Notes: generated from the sequence alone by a model not told the origin. 64,000 nucleotides of DNA from Amblyornis subalaris (GCA_018881555.1 JACAXG010000107.1:710406-774405), one strand, 5' to 3'. Positions 13,170 to 27,250 are shown, numbered from the stretch's first letter. Numbers and translations are program-made.

Positions 13170-13301
13170 TGTTTACGGTACCTGCTAGTGCATTAATATT
13201 ATTCAGTCCAACAGTGGCTCCAGCCAGTCCTTGGAGAGTACCCAGAGAAGTCAAAGAATTCATGGCCGCACCAGCTGTGGAATTAGCAGTTGATGCAGCC
13301 A
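13170..13301 (-). CDS. CELF2: CELF2 exon: linker exon with two donors (132 or 120 nt)
   Basis: The acceptor is ttttctttctttcag. The exon starts with the last two bases of a Val codon and encodes AASTANSTAGAAMNSL, then TSLGTLQGLAGATVGLNNINALA. Two donors fit. The outer one, gtgagt at 13169-13164, gives the 132-nt form ending in Gly-Thr-Val-Asn plus one base and reads AGTVNSM into the next exon. The inner one, gtaccg at 13181-13176, gives a 120-nt form reading AGM. Both keep frame because each leaves one base before the incoming GT. The outer site is far closer to consensus, so I give its coordinates. Both protein forms exist among CELF2 isoforms as I recall. The exon is phase 1-1 and follows the longest intron in the window. 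Confidence 0.96.
13176..13181 (-). promoter_or_regulatory. CELF2: alternative inner 5' splice site of the CELF2 linker exon
   Basis: The minus-strand sequence reads GCAG|gtaccg here, 12 bases inside the stronger gtgagt donor. Its use would remove Thr-Val-Asn-Ser from the protein and keep frame. It matches consensus at +1 to +3 only, so it should be the minor choice unless a trans factor helps it. Confidence 0.6.
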
Positions 13302-16300
13302 CTGAAAGAAAGAAAACAAAGCAAAATTAAGGCCATATTTTATTTATTTTAGTTGATCACAGAACAGCTTACAATAATGTGGAACAACAGGACTACTTGC
13401 AAGGAGAAGAAAAAAAAAACCAGAGCAATAGACCAACCTTGTTCAAGAAATTAATAGTATGACTGATCATGGGAAGTGTTGATGAGCCTAAAACTGCAAA
13501 TACTAGATCACAAAATTTAGCTTTGTGCTATTATTTGCAAATATAACACCAAACCACTAAGTATGGGATCAGACACTTTGTCAAAACTTTGTCATTCAAC
13601 CTACCATCCCAGGCTCACCAGCTAACCAGGTTTTTGGGATTTTGCTGCGCATCTCAAAGTCCATCATTGAAAAAACAATGTAGTTTTGTCATACAACAGC
13701 TGACTGTTCTGGGCCCCAAATGTTCCAAGAGTAATTTTAATTATTCTGAGTGACGACACTATGCTCTAGGACACTGTATGAACTTAATTTAAAGACCTGA
13801 AGTTTAGAAAAAGAAGAATGACCAGGCAAATACAAAATGTAACTATCGTCCATTTTATCACAGGCTTTTAGCCTGGTCTTTGTACNTAACAGTCATGTGT
13901 ATGCACCTCAGTAATACTGTATGTATCCCCAAAAGCTCTGCCAGAGGGGAAAAGGTGGAGAAAATGTCCTTGCTGCTGCAATGTCAAGGGAATGATGAAG
14001 GTGGGTGGGATAAATCCATCTAAACTATGTGTTTAGGAAGAGAAAGAGACTTACTCTCTTGTGACAGGAAAGTAATAAGGCACCTTAGAAAGAGTCATCA
14101 TTTAGGATAGGTTGGGTGAACCAGAAATACCTGTCTATCTCACAAAAAGGCCTTGAATAACCANTGTAGATTAAACACTTAACTCACAGGTAGGTAAAGT
14201 TATACCAGATGAATCACGCTCATAAAAGCTGCAGAAGCAATTAGGTTTTTAGCTTGTCTCCTGAGTCCTACTTTAGTGTATCAATCATAAAGGCTTCCTT
14301 TCTTTTCTGCTAAAAAGTTGCATTATCTTATGAGAAGTGAACATTTAAAGTCAGAGTTTTGTTGATGATGTACCAGAGGCACATCCTGTCTACACCATGT
14401 TTTTTTTGCTCCTATTCATTACCCAGCTATGAAATGGTTAAGACCACTTTTATCGTGATGCTTTTTTGGGCTGTCAAACACATCAGATTACTCAGTGAAC
14501 CCTCAAGAAAGTGAAGTCTCTAGAGCTGACAGAATCCAGTAAGGAAAGTAGGGGGCAACTTTTTCACTCTGTGGGTAANCCTTGAAGCTCTAACCTACAA
14601 ATAACCTGCCTTTGCAACATTAAGACCCACCAAAGACAAGTTTTCACACTCTTGGGGCCTTAGAGTACAAAGAACATTCTTGCTGTGGGGGAAGAGAGAT
14701 TTCCAGACTCTGTTATACCTTCCTTGTCTCCTAGCATGTGCAATGTTAACTTGAATGATTTTATATGTTGCAAATAGAAGCAGCTTTGATTATTCAATCT
14801 CTCCCCACAAAGCAATAAGAATCTGATAATGTCTTTGATTAAAAAAGGTAATAAAAAACAAATTAAAAAAAAATCCCACGTTTGTCAGATAATGTGGGCA
14901 CCAACAGAGAGGAGAGGAAAAATCCAAACTGAATTCACTGTGACCAACACTGGTCTGTGTTTCTGTCAATGTTCATTAGCAAATCATTTAAANGAAGTAT
15001 ATAAACCTCAAATCTGAAAGATCTGATTGGTTTTGACTGGACTAAATTCCATTCATTTTCTGTTTCAGAGGATTATTACCATTTTCTCTTGAGGAAACAC
15101 ATATATTTAAGAAATGAGAGAAATGGGGGCTAGGAAGCTGCCTGTAAATTTCATTAAAGCTGGGGGCAAATAACTCCTGTGAACAAGAGCCATATGCTTA
15201 AGGATTGTCAACACATCTGTTGGAAAAGGCAAAAAAAAATCTCCTTAAATCCTTCCGTCTCATGCAGCCCACAGAGAATTGTAGTGGCTTTTATAGTCTG
15301 ACTGCTCAAACACATGCTCCAGGGATGGTCAGTATCTGGGGCCAACATCTCTTTTCTTCTTTTTTTTTGTATCAAGTTTCTCTATTCAATCAGACAAATA
15401 AAGAGCAGTGCTTCTCCCATTTGAAGCTGCAGTGCAGATTATCTAGTTTGCCTAAATAAAGACTTGGCATATAATCACTGTAAAATACTAGATGGGGCTC
15501 TAAAGCACCTCAGAAATCAGTGGGTTTTTTGTTGCGGTATTTCTTCCGCTTAGCAGTGATCTCNCTCACAGATCCAATGTGACAATGCTTTTTCCTCTTT
15601 GGCTTAATATTTCTTTGAGGAGAAAGAAACTGAAAAAATTGTGTGGTTTCCACTATCCTATTGAACAGGGGGTGAATAGAAATGAAGGGATTGAATAGGG
15701 TGCTTGGACAGATCCAGCACCTTCTGCATGAGGCTTCCTGAGAGACTCCATGTGATTTGATTGAGACCTGCATGTATGAAATGAAGATGAAGACAGTGCT
15801 GAGCAAAGATATTATCATAAAAGGCCATAAGAGGTCCATGATATTAAGAGAGGTGAAAATTTCTAATAAAATGCTGTATAAAACCCACAGATGAAGCAAT
15901 GGTATGCCTTGTCCCCCAAAAAACTAAAGGAAGATGAAACGAAAGCTGAAAGGACAAGATGTGTGAAGGCTTAGGCCAGCTGAAAGTTTTTACTTCATGT
16001 GCTCCCAGAATATGCTGAAATCCATCCACAGGCAAGGACTATGCTTCTCCTGTCCTTTGCCATTTCCTAGTTCCTTTCAACTAAAAAATTGTAACATATA
16101 TTGAACTGAAGGGAAAGAAGAAAAATCACATGCCTTGTGGTAACAGCAAATGACTGCACCACTTTGGGGGAACCTGTATAGCTCTCTTGTGTCAGCAAAA
16201 CTCTTGGGCTCCACAAATGCTCAGAGAAATGGCAAAGGAAGAATAACTCACTGTCGGAATACTTTCTATATTTATGTCTTTTAGTTGCCCAGATGACAAA

Positions 16301-16416
16301 AATAGATTGGCTACCTACATAATTTATAAACCGGGTTTTACCAGGTTCCTCTGACACCAAATAAATGAAAAAAAATAACATTTCACAACTCCCTCCACCC
16401 TCCACACCAGAACATT

Positions 16417-16755
16417 CACAGAATCACAGAATCACAGAATCACAGAATCACAGAAGATGCTGAGTTGAAGGATCACCAAGTCCAACTGCTGGCCCTGCAC
16501 AGCACCATCCCCAAGAGTCACACCATCTGCCCGAGAGCATTGTCCAAATACTCCTTCAGCTCTGTCAGGCTCAGTGCTGTGACCACTGCCCTGGAGAGCC
16601 TGTTCCGTGCCCAGCCACCCTCTGGGTGAAGAACCTTTTCCTAATATCCAACCTAAACCTCCCCTGACACAACTTCAGGCCATTCCCTCGGCTCCTGTCA
16701 GTGGTCACTGCAGAGAAGAGATCAGNGCCTGCCTCTCCTCTCATTGTGCTTCCTC
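16417..16755 (-). mobile_element. CR1 LINE 3' fragment
   Basis: It begins with four to five copies of the 8-bp unit TCACAGAA, the complement of the CR1 terminal microsatellite. It then follows the CR1 3' pattern on the complementary strand (AGTCCAACTGCTGGCCCTGC, CTCTGGGTGAAGAACCTTTTC, TAATATCCAACCTAAACCTCC). It is truncated at the 5' end, as is normal for CR1. The subfamily differs from the other minus-oriented copies in the window. Confidence 0.9.
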
Positions 16756-17786
16756 CATTTAACTGATGAAATTTTTGCTATCAGCTTTAAGCTTCAAGCC
16801 AAGAGACTTGGCCATTGGTCAATATATTCTTCAACAGAGTTCTCTTTGATACAGAGTACTCATTTTCATTTGGAGTGGTTGCTCTACACAATACAGATAT
16901 TTGTGTTTAACTAGTAAAGTTGCACTCATGGAGATTTTTAAGGCTGGAAGAAGCTGGCATTTTCAAATGTTCTCAAAACATTTTCTTCTGCCTGTAAAAG
17001 GTTATAACACCTTTTAGGTCAGTGAATTTTTTTTAACAGAAATCAGAACTAGCAATGAGCCATTTCTCTTTTAATTTAAATAACACTTGAACACAATTCN
17101 TAAGAGCTACGCCAACCTAGAAAAACCACCAGAATTAGCATAGAAACATTTGGCCACTCTTTTGGCTAGCTTATGTCAATAGAGTCATAATGATTTACAT
17201 CATCTGGATTTACCTCAGCTGGAAAACTAAATTCAGGATAACAGCATCTAGGAAAGGCAATGAAGTGTAAATATTTCTTTGGCTTTGCTACCTACACTGT
17301 GGATGGAATTAATTTTCCCAACTTTGGCAGCCTTGTTGTTAGTTTAAGCTAGTCTAGTCAAAACTATTCTTTTTGACTGTCTCTGGGATTTAAAGACCTC
17401 CAATTCAGACATCCTACCTTTAGATTTCTATCTCAGGTTGGGATGAATTGCCCTAAAGAGCACATGGAAGAACACAACTACCAGATGCTATTGATGCCTT
17501 TCCCAGTTTTCCCTCAAACTTCTTCTGCTGCCCTGGATAAAGCAATTGCTATGATTTTTGCTGCAAGACTTTCTGCTTCTTCACAGTTGCTGGCTTGTCT
17601 CTTGGAAAGNTGTATCTTGGAGGCACAGGCACATTTTTTGTCACGCCTATTTTCTTCCTACACCTCAGACCAAGGAGTGCCCTCGATAGGGCTTGTTGGT
17701 GTACTGAAACCACAGCCCTGTGTTTGTCTTTAGCACAGCCTTGGGCAAATCCCACCCCTCTCACATCTCAGGCCAATTTATAAAAT

Positions 17787-18216
17787 GAATCATAGAATTA
17801 GAGAATGGTTTAGCTTGGAAGGGACCTTTAAAGGTCACCAACCCCTGCAAAGAGTGATCTTCAACTAGATCAGGTTGGTCAAAGCCCCAGTCCAGCCTGA
17901 CCGTGACTCTTTCCAGGGATGGAGCATCCACCACCTCTCTGGACAACCTGTGCCAGTGTCTTACCACCCTCAAAGTAAAAAATTTCTTCTTTATATCTAG
18001 TCTAAATCTACTCTCTTTTAGTTTAAAACCATCCCTCCCTTGTCCTATTTCTACAGACCCTGCTAAAATGTTTGTCCTGATCTTTCTTGTAGGCCCCCTT
18101 TAAGTACTGGAAGGTGCAATAAGGTCTTCTCAGAGCCTTCTCTTTTCCAGGCTGAACAACCTCAACTCCCTCAGCCTTTCCTCATAGGAGAGTTGCTCCT
18201 TCCTCTTCTTCTAACA
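17787..18216 (-). mobile_element. CR1 LINE 3' fragment with RT C-terminal remnant
   Basis: The left end has AATCATAGAATTAGAGAATGG, the complement of the CR1 tail. The minus strand encodes a remnant that reads MRVVRHWHRLSREVVDAPSL and then RVTVRLD, the usual C-terminus of the CR1 ORF2 reverse-transcriptase protein. The copy is 5' truncated and decayed, with no intact ORF2. Confidence 0.93.
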
Positions 18217-19089
18217 TGGGCATACTGTCTGGAAATGATCCACAGTCAAACTGCATGTCTTGGACTAAGATACTAAGAACATCAAAGAGGCATTCCAAAC
18301 ATTTGAAGTGAAGTTTCTCATTGGAAACATTATTTTGGTTTTAGGGCAGGATTCAAGGAGGGAATGGGCAAAGAAAAGCAAGGGCAGGTTCAACTCTTTG
18401 CGGGCATGGAGGGTTGCTCTACACCTTGCCAACCCCAGCCATGTGAAGAGCAGCTATAATTCTGGAGCAGAACCAGCTTCCTGGTGCTGCAGGGCTTCAG
18501 GGCAGCTCCAAGATTGGCTTAACTATGCTGGGACTTCCCACACAGAGACCCACCATGGTAACCGTGTCAGCCCTGCTGACAGCTTTGCTTTAGGCAGATC
18601 TTGGTGACACTCCATGACTGCTTGTCACTTACGAATGCATGGCACAACAGGAAGCTCTGTGTTTACTCTGGTGTCAGCCACTTGCTTATCACCACTTACC
18701 TGTGGACCACAACTTTGTTCTTGTTTTACTTCATGGAGAGTTTAAATAACTCAGTGTTCAAAGCACTTATTTTGCTCCAGTTAAGATGATGCAGTAGTGC
18801 ACCAGGGATCAATAGTGCCCACAAATTTTAGGTTTAGCATCTCTGTGACTTTAAGCATGAGAAGTTGCAGAGAAAACATGCTCTCTTTTGGGAGACACTT
18901 CTGTCAGATCTGTACTGGCAGTTGTCTGAGTCCAGAATCCTCTTTTTCGTACTGAATTTGGGTGTATTTCTGATCTTCTGCTGCCTTTCTAAGCTCACTG
19001 ACTCCAATGGCCAGATAAAATGGATCTGATTTACCCTGCTGCTGACTCAATGTCTGCCATTCAGAGGGATGCAGATGGGCAGAATTGGC

Positions 19090-19822
19090 CAACATGAACC
19101 TTATGAAATTTAACCAGGACAGATGCAAAGTCCTGCACCTGGGGAGGAATAATCCTTTTCAATAACACAGCAGGGGATGGATGGGCTGGGGAGAAGCTTT
19201 GCTGACAAGGACTTGGAGGGGAGTCTTGGTGGGAGGTGACCACGAGCCAGCAGTCTGCACTGGTAGCAAAGAAAGTAAACAAGAAAACAGCATCCTGGAC
19301 TGCGGAACAGGACATGAGCCAGGTAATGTTTCCTCTTTACTCAGCACTTGCTAGATCACATCTAAATACTACATCCAGATTTGGGCTCCTCATTGCAAGG
19401 AGAACTCTGATCAGGTGGAGGGAGTTCAGTGGAAGTCCAGGAAGCTGGTCAGGGGCTCCAGCACTCATCCTGTAACGAGCTGGGCTTGTTCAGGCTGGAG
19501 AAGACACAGCTCCAGGTGAACCTAAAGCAGCTTCCCCATACTTAGAAGGAGGTCATCCACTAGATAGAGCAGAAGTACACGGTGGGAAGATGAGAAGTAC
19601 ATTGAAACAAGAGAAGTTCAGTTCAGGTATAATTAAAAACATTTGTACTGTGAGGATTGTCAAGCACCAGAACAAATGACTCAGATTGCTCCACCCGTNT
19701 CCCTGGAGGTTTTCAAGACTCGTTTGGATCGAGCCCTAAGGAACCTGATTTCACCTCACAGCTGAGCAGGGAGTTGGGCTACAGATGTCCTGAGTGACCT
19801 TCCAACCTCAATTATTCTATGG
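19090..19822 (+). mobile_element. CR1 LINE 3' fragment, plus orientation
   Basis: The segment opens with a CR1 ORF2-like stretch (ATGAACCTTATGAAATTTAA, GCAAAGTCCTGCACCTGGGG) and passes through TACTCAGCACTTGCTAGATC and TTTGGGCTCCTCATTGCAAG. It ends with CTTCCAACCTCAATTATTCT followed by ATGGG, the CR1 3' end. Reading frames are broken by stops and indels. It is the longest plus-oriented CR1 copy here. Confidence 0.9.
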
Positions 19823-22011
19823 GAATTAGAGCAGTACAGGAGAAAAGCAGAAAAAGTCAGCTCACACTAAGGCAGAGTGAAAGCAGGCTGAAGAATGAAG
19901 ATGTGTTGAAAACTGGACAGTAGAACTGGTTTCTGTCCTTGGGTCTGNCTACAGAAACAGAGGTTGACACTGAATGTGCCACTTAACTCTNGTCTGTGGT
20001 TTTGATTCTAGGCTGCCACAACTACATTGTGTGGGCTAGATTTCCAGGGCCTGATCTACCTCTAACAAAAGGAAGTTCTGACCTTGGATCTTTCCTTGAG
20101 ATTTTAGATTCAGCAATGTGCAACAGAAAATAAAAGCGCAGTAGAAGAATGCAAAGAAAGGATATAAAGAAATTATACAAAGAGAGTAAAGGCAGTAAAA
20201 AAAAAGAAAATAAAAAATATTTTAATACTTCTAACAGCTCCCCAGTCAGTGACACAGAAAAAAATTATGAGAGTTTTATAAGAAAATTGTAAGGACAAAA
20301 GAAAAAGAAATATTAAACCCAAAGTAGAAATCTCTAATTTTAGCAAGCTGAATTTAAAATCTTTGTTTAGTACACAAAATCTCTTGGGTAAACAAAATAT
20401 GCCTTTGTCCCTTGCTTAGTCCAAGAGAGATAATAAAGCTAAGAGACAACACTGGATTTAAGGATAATCTGATTAAGGCTGCGTTCTCTGTTTTCTTTCT
20501 AATCTGTAGTTGCAAAAACCAATGATGTTTGGAACTATGTCTTGAAAACTGTATCTAAACATGATGAGCACCTGCTGGCCTGAGTGAAAGACTTAAGATA
20601 TTGGACAAAGTTTAATTGTGTTGGACAAACTCTGTGCAAAGCTTCCAACTTTAGCCTGGTTCACAATATCTTAGTTTGGTGAGGGTACTCTCTTAAGCAG
20701 AGATGACTGGCACTCAGCTGTAGGAGGCTCTTAGCTGGGAATCTGGACCACTGACCCGGAGTTAGGAGGGATTCTGGACAGCTCTGATATTACATATTTA
20801 GGGTCAATTGATTGTGTTCTCTTTATACAGCACTAACACCAAATGATNGTTTTGAAGACGTGGAGGCCCAAAACTTTTCTCCTAAACACGCAAATGAAAT
20901 GTCTTACGAAAAGCGGAATGATTCAAATATAGTGAAGCTGGAGCTTGTGAAATGAGGATTATAAACACGGGTGTGGGGGAGAAGTGGGCAAGTCAATCAC
21001 AGCGCCCATGTGACATTGCTCTCAGGAATTTGCAGTGGTGCTTCTGGCTGAAATGAGCGCATTCTACAGGGTCTGACTGCAGAAGGAACATTTTAAAGGG
21101 GAAGAATAATTAAGCAATGACAGAGGCATCATCATTATTAGATAATCACAACCCAGGGGCATTAGCAAACGTTGAGTGTCTCTAATCCCATGGNGGCTAA
21201 TTATTCTGTGATAATAACCACACCTCCAAGTTTTAATTTATTCTTGTGGAGAATCTGGAGGGGGAGGGAGGAGAAATGGGGGCATTTTAATATTTTTGCT
21301 AAAAGAAGATGCAGTTGGCCTTTCACTAGGGCTCATCAGTATTCTAATCTAACTACCATGTGTGATTGGCATTAAATTGTCTGCCCTTTATGATGATCTC
21401 CAGCCAATCTGAGCATTCACTCTTGCACAAACTGGTGGTCTCCCTGTTGCTAACAGCACCAGCATGCACTGGTTCTATTTCTCAGGGCAATTTTTGGCAA
21501 AGGAGAGGTGGAATTTCCTGGTCTGGAGCAGTTTATTCTCCATAAGGCCCTCTGACAAACACATTGCCACTGGTATGGAGAAAAGTAAAAACTTGCACAT
21601 TTTCTGGTATCTCGGAAGTGCTGTCTGGCATGTCAAAAAGGAAGATTCTAGTAAGCTTAAGTGCTCTGCTTGTGCCTGGATAGGATAAAATAAAAGTGAC
21701 AGATGCACTCCAGGGAGAGAGCACCAGAAAAGCAAGAGAGCAAGAAAGAGTCAGGGGAAACAAGAATGACAATATAGAAAGACATATACCAATATCACAG
21801 CCTTTCTCAAATAAGTCTGTGTCCCTCTACTTCTTCATTACTCACAGGTGAACTGTTCCCATGAAAGATTGTCCATATCTTCTCAAGGAACAGGGAAAGA
21901 GAAGCAGCAGTGAGCAAAGGAGGAAGGAAGAGCACCATGCACTCAGCATCTGGTCTCTTCTGTGTATCTGTGTGCATGCACGTGCAAATGAGAGTAAGCA
22001 TGACAGAGAGG

Positions 22012-22047
22012 GAAAGGGAGAGGAGAGGAGAGGAGAGGAGAGGAAGG
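22012..22047. repeat. (GGAGA)n simple repeat
   Basis: About six near-perfect AGGAG pentamers in a purine-only stretch. On the transcribed strand this is a pyrimidine tract (TCTCC)n, a possible PTB-type binding site, though far from any exon. Confidence 0.95.
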
Positions 22048-25000
22048 AGTCTTTCCCTGTGGTGATCCTTCTGGTTCTGGCTTTCTGAAAACAGCTTTAG
22101 ATTTTACAAGGTCCTTTGTGTACACTGACTTATCCAAGAATAAAAAAAAAAGAAAGAAAACATAAAGAGGTGAACCAATTCATTCAAATTCTTTGCAAAT
22201 TCAGGAGCCAAGGTTCAACAACTGGAGCAGAACTTCAGACTCATAAATCTATACTATTCAGTACTCCATGGGTCTTTGANAGCTAAGGAAGTTTGGGAGC
22301 AGGGAACACTAGGGCCACTTATTTTAATCACTTATTTATGTTAATGCCTAATTTGACATTTATGATTGTCTTGAAACTACAGTGTCTGCACCATGGACCT
22401 TCCACAGAAGTGCAAAGGAGGAGGAGAAAACAGAGCATGCAAAGGTACTACAGGTATGGCAGACAAACTTATCAGCTGGTTATTTTTGTAGTTTTCTAGT
22501 CTTCTGTTCCATAAATTTCCTCCAAACCTAACAGGAGGTATTTTAACAAACAAGGATTTATTCACTGGGCATGTCTTTGTAAATTAGGCTGATTTTGTGA
22601 ATCTTGGTGTTTAACGGTACATTCTCCTGTGAGATTATGAAGATGGAGAGAGAGTAAAAAACAAGTTAATATTCTGGGCCAATTCCACACTGGTACTTCT
22701 GTTTTGTTGAAATGCATTGCTCAGTGAAGACCATCCACCTCTAGTGCAAACTACAAGCTGTACCTCAGCACTGTGCCTGCAACATATTGTGCATTCTCCC
22801 CAGCACACCACAATGATAAATCGCCTTTGGTTTTGGGTGGGAAGTACTTTAGAGAGGTTCGGGAATAGAATAATAATGCACAGTGGACTGGCTTGAGTTA
22901 AACCTCATAGCTGACCATTAGATATTTCCAACTGTAGCTCTAACTGAAATCAAACCAAATTGAATCACCACAATATGAAGAAAACAAAGAAGAATTTCTG
23001 AGCACTTATGACTCTCTTTTGCTCAGAGGGGCCAAGGGCTGTGGCTGTGTTCGTTGAAGCACCACTGAGTTCACATCAAAACCATTTCTACAGGGAACTC
23101 CCAGCTGTGCTCTCATGTTTATTACTGCTCTCTCACACAATTTGGAGCAGGCTATTTTTCTGCATGCCCTGATGCTGAAATGACCTCCATGTGGAGCCAC
23201 TTCAGAATACAGCCACTTATAAATCACTTTCTGAAGAATTTCTGATCTAAAATCAAGAAGGCTCTACTTGAGCCCAGGATCTCCTGCCTGGAACACAGGT
23301 TCCTTCACACTGCCCCCAGTGTGCCTGCAACATCTTTGACACACTTTCAGCACCAAGCATTGACAAACAACATGCAGTAGCATCTCTCCACAAAAAAAAA
23401 AGAGTGTCAGTGGAGTCCAAGGCTATCGTTCAAGGTAAGCAATGTTTTTGTTCTACAAGTGCTTACCACATGCATGTATGGCAATTCAAATTCTTGTACA
23501 TGGGAGAGGATGGCCTGATTCATCTTCTTTTTCACCTCTCTCATACATCTGTCTTAAGATCAGGTAAATAGTCCCTGGGAGATGTTTGTCTTTCCATTGC
23601 AACAAGATGTTTCTAAAAGACTTGTTTCCTTCAGACACTTAGGAGTCCTATCTGTGGTATTTTAGAATAGAGATAAATTACATATAGTGAATATTTGAGT
23701 TTGTAGTTAAAGGAGTTATGAATACCGAAGGTGCATGAATAACAATTTCCATGGAAGACAGGTTTCTAAGTGGGGTGTGCAAGCACAACCTCATTGCAAT
23801 AGCACATCCACAAGGCATGGCTGTTCACCCCTGTGAGCTGCAGAAATCCAGGATTATCTTGCCTCATGTAAAATTACTCAGCCAGGTCCTTTGCAGACCA
23901 TTTGTAAAGTCATATTTAGTTCACTGTGACACTGGTTCTTTTCATCCATATCGCACATTTTTGTTCTGCAAACAGGAAAGGCAGTTGAGGGTTTACTTTA
24001 CTTAGTTTTAAACACATGCAGTTGCCGGAGATATTTTTGTTTGGCCAATGCATAAAATAAATCAGTAGCTCCATATTCAAACAACTAGTTCTTTTGAGAG
24101 AATGTTGAAACAATTAGGTTGTGACACTAATAATAATAATAATAAACAATAAAATAAAAATATGAAATTTTTGTTATTTTTTATTATTAATTCTAATTAT
24201 TCTGCCTTAGGGAAACAGACCAGGAGTATCCACGGACACATGCACAATCCAGTAGGGTTGAAGGAACAGTGTTGGCAGTAGCTGAAAGCTCCTTCAAATG
24301 CATGAGTTTTCCTAAGATTTACATTATTTCCTGGGTATTAAGAACTGCAGCATTTTCTGGGCTTGTAACTTCTTGTAAGATATATTACATATAAGCTCAC
24401 ATACCTACCTGTGTAGGCAAGCTGATACTATCATCTTTCTTTAGTAGAAAGCAACCCTGAATGAACTTCAAATAGTGCTTCCAACAGAAAGAAAAATAGC
24501 TTTTTTTTACAAACTGAGATTCTTGTAGCTTGAAATAGAGATTAAGAGTGGGGTAGAGAGACACTTACAAAATATAATGTATTATATGTGTTATTTGTAT
24601 ACTGCAAGCAAAGTAAATCCTGNAATGTGCTAAGGCAATGGATTTAATACTTTAGGAAGATGATAATGTAATAATGTTTAAAAAACAAACATGTCTCCTG
24701 TTGAATTAGATCCTACTAATCCATGGTTTAGTACTGTATGCTGTTTCCTAAAAGAAAAAAACAAACCTAAAGAATTAACTAACACAATGCTTGACTGAAA
24801 ATATGCATGTTTCTGTCCTTTGGTATAAAACTTCGGTATTTATACAATTCTGAGGAAACAGCTGGGGATTTCTGTGCCAAAAATTCATTAATTGATAATG
24901 TTGATTCTAAAACAGATAAGGAGCTTTGGCAAAATAACTCCTCCAGTTGTCAGGCAGCCTCACACTGCTTCACCAAGCAGTTCTGCCCACCCTGAGCCCA

Positions 25001-27159
25001 TTCAGCTCCTGAACCTCCCTGAGATCCTTCAGGCTCCATGGATGCACCTGCTCAGAAACCCTTCTGATAGGAGAATGCACATTTGAAGAGACTAATGTTA
25101 CATTTTAAGGGACAAAGATGCAAACAGGAAATCCCAGCAAACTGATGGCCTGTCTGCTGCCATCAGCATCCTTTAAGGTTATCATTGGCTCATTTTTCCA
25201 ATGAGGAGACCAGGCAGAGGCAGTGCTATTCCAGGGAGGCTCCATACAAATCCATCAGAATTCACCTCTCCTTTTACTGTACTGGGACTCTGGGAGATTC
25301 TTAGCCACAATTCCCACTCGTTTCTTCTTTAATCATTTAAGACATACTGAAGCATTATCAAAAATACAAATATAGGTCAAAAATACATGCCCAGTTTCCT
25401 ATTTTTGGCTCCAACTCGTGTTTGCATGCCTGCTTAGGGGTGACCTAATTATCAGATGGTCTTAATACCAATANATCTCTCCAAGAAGCAGCACAATCTC
25501 TGGGCACTAAGAGCAGTCAAAATCAATTCACTTATTTAGGAGCCTATCCACAGACTCAGAAACTTAACACCATGTGGGTAAGACCAGCTGACACACAGCT
25601 GACAGTTCAGAAGTACACTTGTCCTGTCACAAATCTCCTTGAACTATGCAGTCCAATAACACGCAATGGGAGGTGGGCGTGCTAAGGCAAGGTTTTCTTC
25701 CTTAGCTTCCTTGAAAACAGATACTTTTAAAATATTGGTGCTGAGATCAGGGTTAAGACATTGAAATTCTCTGTCCTTCAACCACTAAGGTAGTGGTGAT
25801 AATGATATAACTAGATTTAAATAAAAAATTTTAAAAAACCACACTTGGGTTGTTTAAGTGTGTGTACTGTATGTATACTGTATTTTTAAACCTCTATTTA
25901 AGTTATGTCTTATATTTATCAACTGTATATTCATCCCAAAAATAATGAAAATTATACTAGGGAAGTTTTCTATGTTCTGCAAAACTAATAAAGCTTATTT
26001 TAAATGATTTTACAATAACGGAACATGCATTAATTCCACATGAAATGGTACAAAAGTAATCAATTTGTACTACAGCAAAACGAGTGCCATTCTGCATTTT
26101 AAACTGATCTTTTCCAACGTGAAACATCTACTTCAATTCAGTCTTTAGCAAACTGTCAGACCTTCCTACACACCTACTGGTAGGGTTATTTTTGGATCAT
26201 CCTGGAAGCAAATCACAACTATCTCAGTGGGGGTACTGGCCTCTAACAAAATGTCACGGCGGCAGCCTTGCACCACTGATTGGAGAAAAACGTATTGTAC
26301 TGAAGTGAACAAAAAGCAAATCTTCTAAGAATGATTATTTGAATGTTCTTCACTGCTTCTCAGCTGAAGCATCTTGGATATTCTGTAAAATCTCTACCAT
26401 TTCAACAATCGTGTTCACAACATGAACACCTTCCACTAACAAAGACAATCTTCATCTTAGATGAGGGGGTAGAGAAAATAATGAGCCACGGATGATAGCT
26501 ATAAGTTATAATTCTCTGCTTTGAGCAGAGGGAAAGAATGAATTAATTCCTACAGGAAAGGCAGCGTAATTCTTTTTTTTTCTTTTTCGGTTTATTCTAT
26601 ACTTCACAGTCTTCCTTTTTTGGGGACTGTTATTCTTCAATGTCAGCATCTGTCTGAAAATGAGTATTTTTAGACCTTTTTCCTTAGGAGAACTTTTTTT
26701 TTCAATGTAAGAGTTAATGGCTGAATACTGATATAATATGAAAAAAGCTGTGCTGGATTTTAAGACGTCATTAAAGGAAAAAAAAAAGTCTTACTTTCTA
26801 CCATATCGGTATTTTTTTTCAGAAATATTTCTTCCTAGGTTTACACAGCAGATAAACCTAAAGAGTTTTTTAGTGAAGCATGAATAGCTAGTTCAGCTGT
26901 GTGAATAAATAATAGTTTAGAGAATCAAATAATCATGAAAATGTCATGGAAAATGAAGGCTCCTAAGTCTGACACTGAATTAGCTTCTGGTTTAGCAATT
27001 CTACCCCCCCACAGCTCAGAAATTATATTGTGCATGTTCATGCAGATAAATTTGGATATATAATTAGATGTTTCGTCTCTTCATTTGCACATAGTAGGGC
27101 TTTCCTACTGGCTACTGAAAAAACATTTATGAGTGAATTTAAAGAAACAAAACTGAAGT

Positions 27160-27250
27160 GAGCTCACTGAGGCTGTGGAATCTCCATCCTTGGAGATATT
27201 CAAACCTTGACTGGACATGGCTTTCACCAACCTGCTCTGAGTGAGTGGTC
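27160..27250 (+). mobile_element. short CR1-like fragment
   Basis: The stretch GAGGCTGTGGAATCTCCATC, CTTGGAGATATTCAAACCTT and ACCTGCTCTGAGTGAGTGG matches the region just before the CR1 3' tail as I know it. The terminal octamers are missing, so this is an old internal fragment. Confidence 0.65.

Noticed and set aside
16417..16455. Short regular repeats that could suggest a CRISPR-like array
   Set aside because: The units are contiguous 8-mers without spacers and form the CR1 terminal microsatellite.
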